A stretch of 64,000 bases of DNA from assembly GCF_026342405.1 (NCBI RefSeq), contig NZ_JAPEMU010000001.1, forward strand, positions 5,890,001 through 5,954,000, read 5' to 3'. This stretch comes from Kitasatospora sp. NBC_00240. Its GTDB lineage: Bacteria; Actinomycetota; Actinomycetes; Streptomycetales; Streptomycetaceae. Shown piece by piece: positions 63,069-64,000 of this stretch. Numbering within the stretch: position 1 is the first letter of the stretch; each line of letters starts with the position of its first letter. The notes under the pieces are model-generated. The model was given only the letters and a program-made list of their open reading frames with translations. It was not told the origin of the DNA and did not search any database. The position numbers were made by a program, and so were the translations under genes.

Positions 63069-63530
63069 GGGTTCCCCTTTGCGGAATTTCGGACCAGTCG
63101 GGTGTCGCTGTGCGCGGGACGCAAGGACCGATGCTATCCGCACGCGGAAGCGGCGGAGCAGGTCGTGTCGCGCCGGGGACAAAACCGGGAAATCCGCCCG
63201 TTCCGTTCACCCGGCGTGCTCGCCGGGTACCGTCGCCGTGACCAAGGCCCGTACCGCGCGCGGCCGGTGGTGTGACCGGCGGCACAGTGGCCCGTCCGGC
63301 CCGGGCCGACCGGCCGCGCGGGCCCGACGAGTTCCACACCGATTCCCGCCCCGATCCTCACAAGGGGGCCGACGGCCCGGCCGCCCGCCGCCCGTCGTCC
63401 ACCGCCCGCGGCGCCACGGTGCGCCGCCGTACCGGTACGGAGTGTCGTGCATGTCACGTGCGGCCCGGGTGGGGGGCAACCCTAGGATGAGGAACTACTT
63501 AACGGTAATTAACTAAACGAGCGAGGCATC
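63069..63530. other. divergent intergenic region
   Basis: It lies between the UDP-glucose dehydrogenase and acyl-CoA dehydrogenase genes. It holds a 14-base palindrome CCGTACCGGTACGG (63427-63440), a CACGTG at about 63456, a TAGGAT -10-like hexamer (63483-63488) and the 63495-63510 candidate operator. No gene is seen. Confidence 0.5.
63495..63510 (+). promoter_or_regulatory. candidate shared acyl-CoA regulon site, acyl-CoA dehydrogenase copy
   Basis: CTACTTAACGGTAATT, matching the minus-strand pccB site (CTACTCAACGGTAGTT) at 14 of 16 positions, just downstream of a TAGGAT -10-like element and 20 bases before the start codon. Confidence 0.5.
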
Positions 63531-64000
63531 ATGGCGAGCAGCGCAGGAGCGGACTTCGATCTCTTCCGGACCACCGAGGAGCACGACATGCTCCGGGAGG
63601 CGGTGCGCTCGCTGGCCGAGGCGAAGATCGCTCCGTTCGCGGCCGAGGTGGACGAGCAGGGCCGGTTCCCGCACGAGGCGTTGGAGGCGCTGCAGGGCAG
63701 TGACCTGCACGCGGTGCACGTTCCGGAGGAGTTCGGGGGTGCGGGGGCGGACGCGCTGGCGACGGTGATCGTGATCGAGGAGGTCGCGCGGGTCTGCGCG
63801 TCGTCCTCGCTGATCCCGGCGGTGAACAAGCTGGGTTCGCTGCCGGTGCAGCTGTCCGGCTCCGAGGAGCTGAAGGCGAAGTACCTGGGGGCGCTGGCGC
63901 GCGGCGAGGGCATGTTCTCGTACTGCCTGTCGGAGCCGGACGCGGGTTCGGACGCGGCGGGGATGAAGACCCGCGCGGTGCGCGACGGCGATTTCTGGGT
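63531..64000 (+). CDS. acyl-CoA dehydrogenase (3' end outside window)
   Basis: The first 156 codons of a flavin acyl-CoA dehydrogenase: EEHDMLREAVRSLAEAKIAP, the helical N-domain, then YCLSEPDAGSDAAGMKTRA, the flavin-contacting signature. It catalyses the first step of beta-oxidation or branched-chain acyl-CoA oxidation; which substrate cannot be told from this part. ATG 63531 has GAGCGAGG upstream. Confidence 0.93.
   Translation, partial: MASSAGADFDLFRTTEEHDMLREAVRSLAEAKIAPFAAEVDEQGRFPHEALEALQGSDLHAVHVPEEFGGAGADALATVIVIEEVARVCASSSLIPAVNKLGSLPVQLSGSEELKAKYLGALARGEGMFSYCLSEPDAGSDAAGMKTRAVRDGDFW

Overview
The window is chromosomal DNA from a very high-GC actinomycete, almost certainly Streptomyces or the close relative Kitasatospora. 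This rests on the GC-rich third codon positions, frequent GTG starts, GTGA/ATGA stop-start overlaps, and gene families typical of the group: DUF397 and XRE/DUF5753 proteins, the small membrane protein MmpB, the acyl-CoA carboxylase epsilon subunit and class III adenylate cyclase. Much of the gene order matches what I remember of Streptomyces core chromosome, but I could not check it against a database.

Region 1 (1-12056): purine and sugar-phosphate metabolism (phosphoglucomutase/phosphomannomutase, purine nucleoside phosphorylase), then a four-gene minus-strand block. That block encodes a double-sensor HAMP membrane protein, PgsB/CapB, PgsC/CapC and an NlpC/P60 hydrolase, and looks like a poly-gamma-glutamate (or related gamma-linked polymer) system. 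A secreted putative hydrolase is divergent from it. A gamma-glutamylcyclotransferase-like protein and an LpdA-type flavoprotein follow. Region 2 (12057-28257): DeoR regulator, secreted phytase-like protein with dockerin-like EF hands, the acyl-CoA carboxylase set (accA2, epsilon, pccB) with maf, mmpB and birA, then adenylate cyclase beside a GAF-GGDEF-GAF protein, and a TetR/macrolide glycosyltransferase pair.

Region 3 (28245-40799): fdhD, then histidine utilisation. hutH stands alone; hutU, an M20 amidohydrolase, hutF and hutI form an operon. This is the formiminoglutamate-deiminase route, with the M20 enzyme standing where a deformylase is needed. An RpiR regulator, several small proteins and a POT peptide transporter complete it. 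Region 4 (41132-47074): a two-component system behind a perfect TGTGA-N6-TCACA site, GtrA, purK-purE and a membrane dipeptidase.

Region 5 (47131-61489) is accessory in character: an orphan RelE-like toxin gene and a decayed second copy, a broken acetyltransferase gene, a DUF4097/ABC exporter operon with two AACGCAA/TTGCGTT dyads, a quinone-oxidoreductase-like gene with a related site, and an XRE/DUF397/ATPase cluster. Its most interesting part is 56842-60452. There a Tat-exported flavin amine oxidase diverges from an 80-residue CxxC peptide gene followed 6 bases later by a 504-residue MNIO/DUF692 oxidase that carries its own C-terminal partner-like domain. This looks like an uncharacterised MNIO-type RiPP locus. 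Region 6 (61731-64000): UDP-glucose dehydrogenase and a truncated acyl-CoA dehydrogenase.

A TACCG..GAGTAG-type sequence lies in front of accA2, pccB and the acyl-CoA dehydrogenase, suggesting a shared acyl-CoA regulon.
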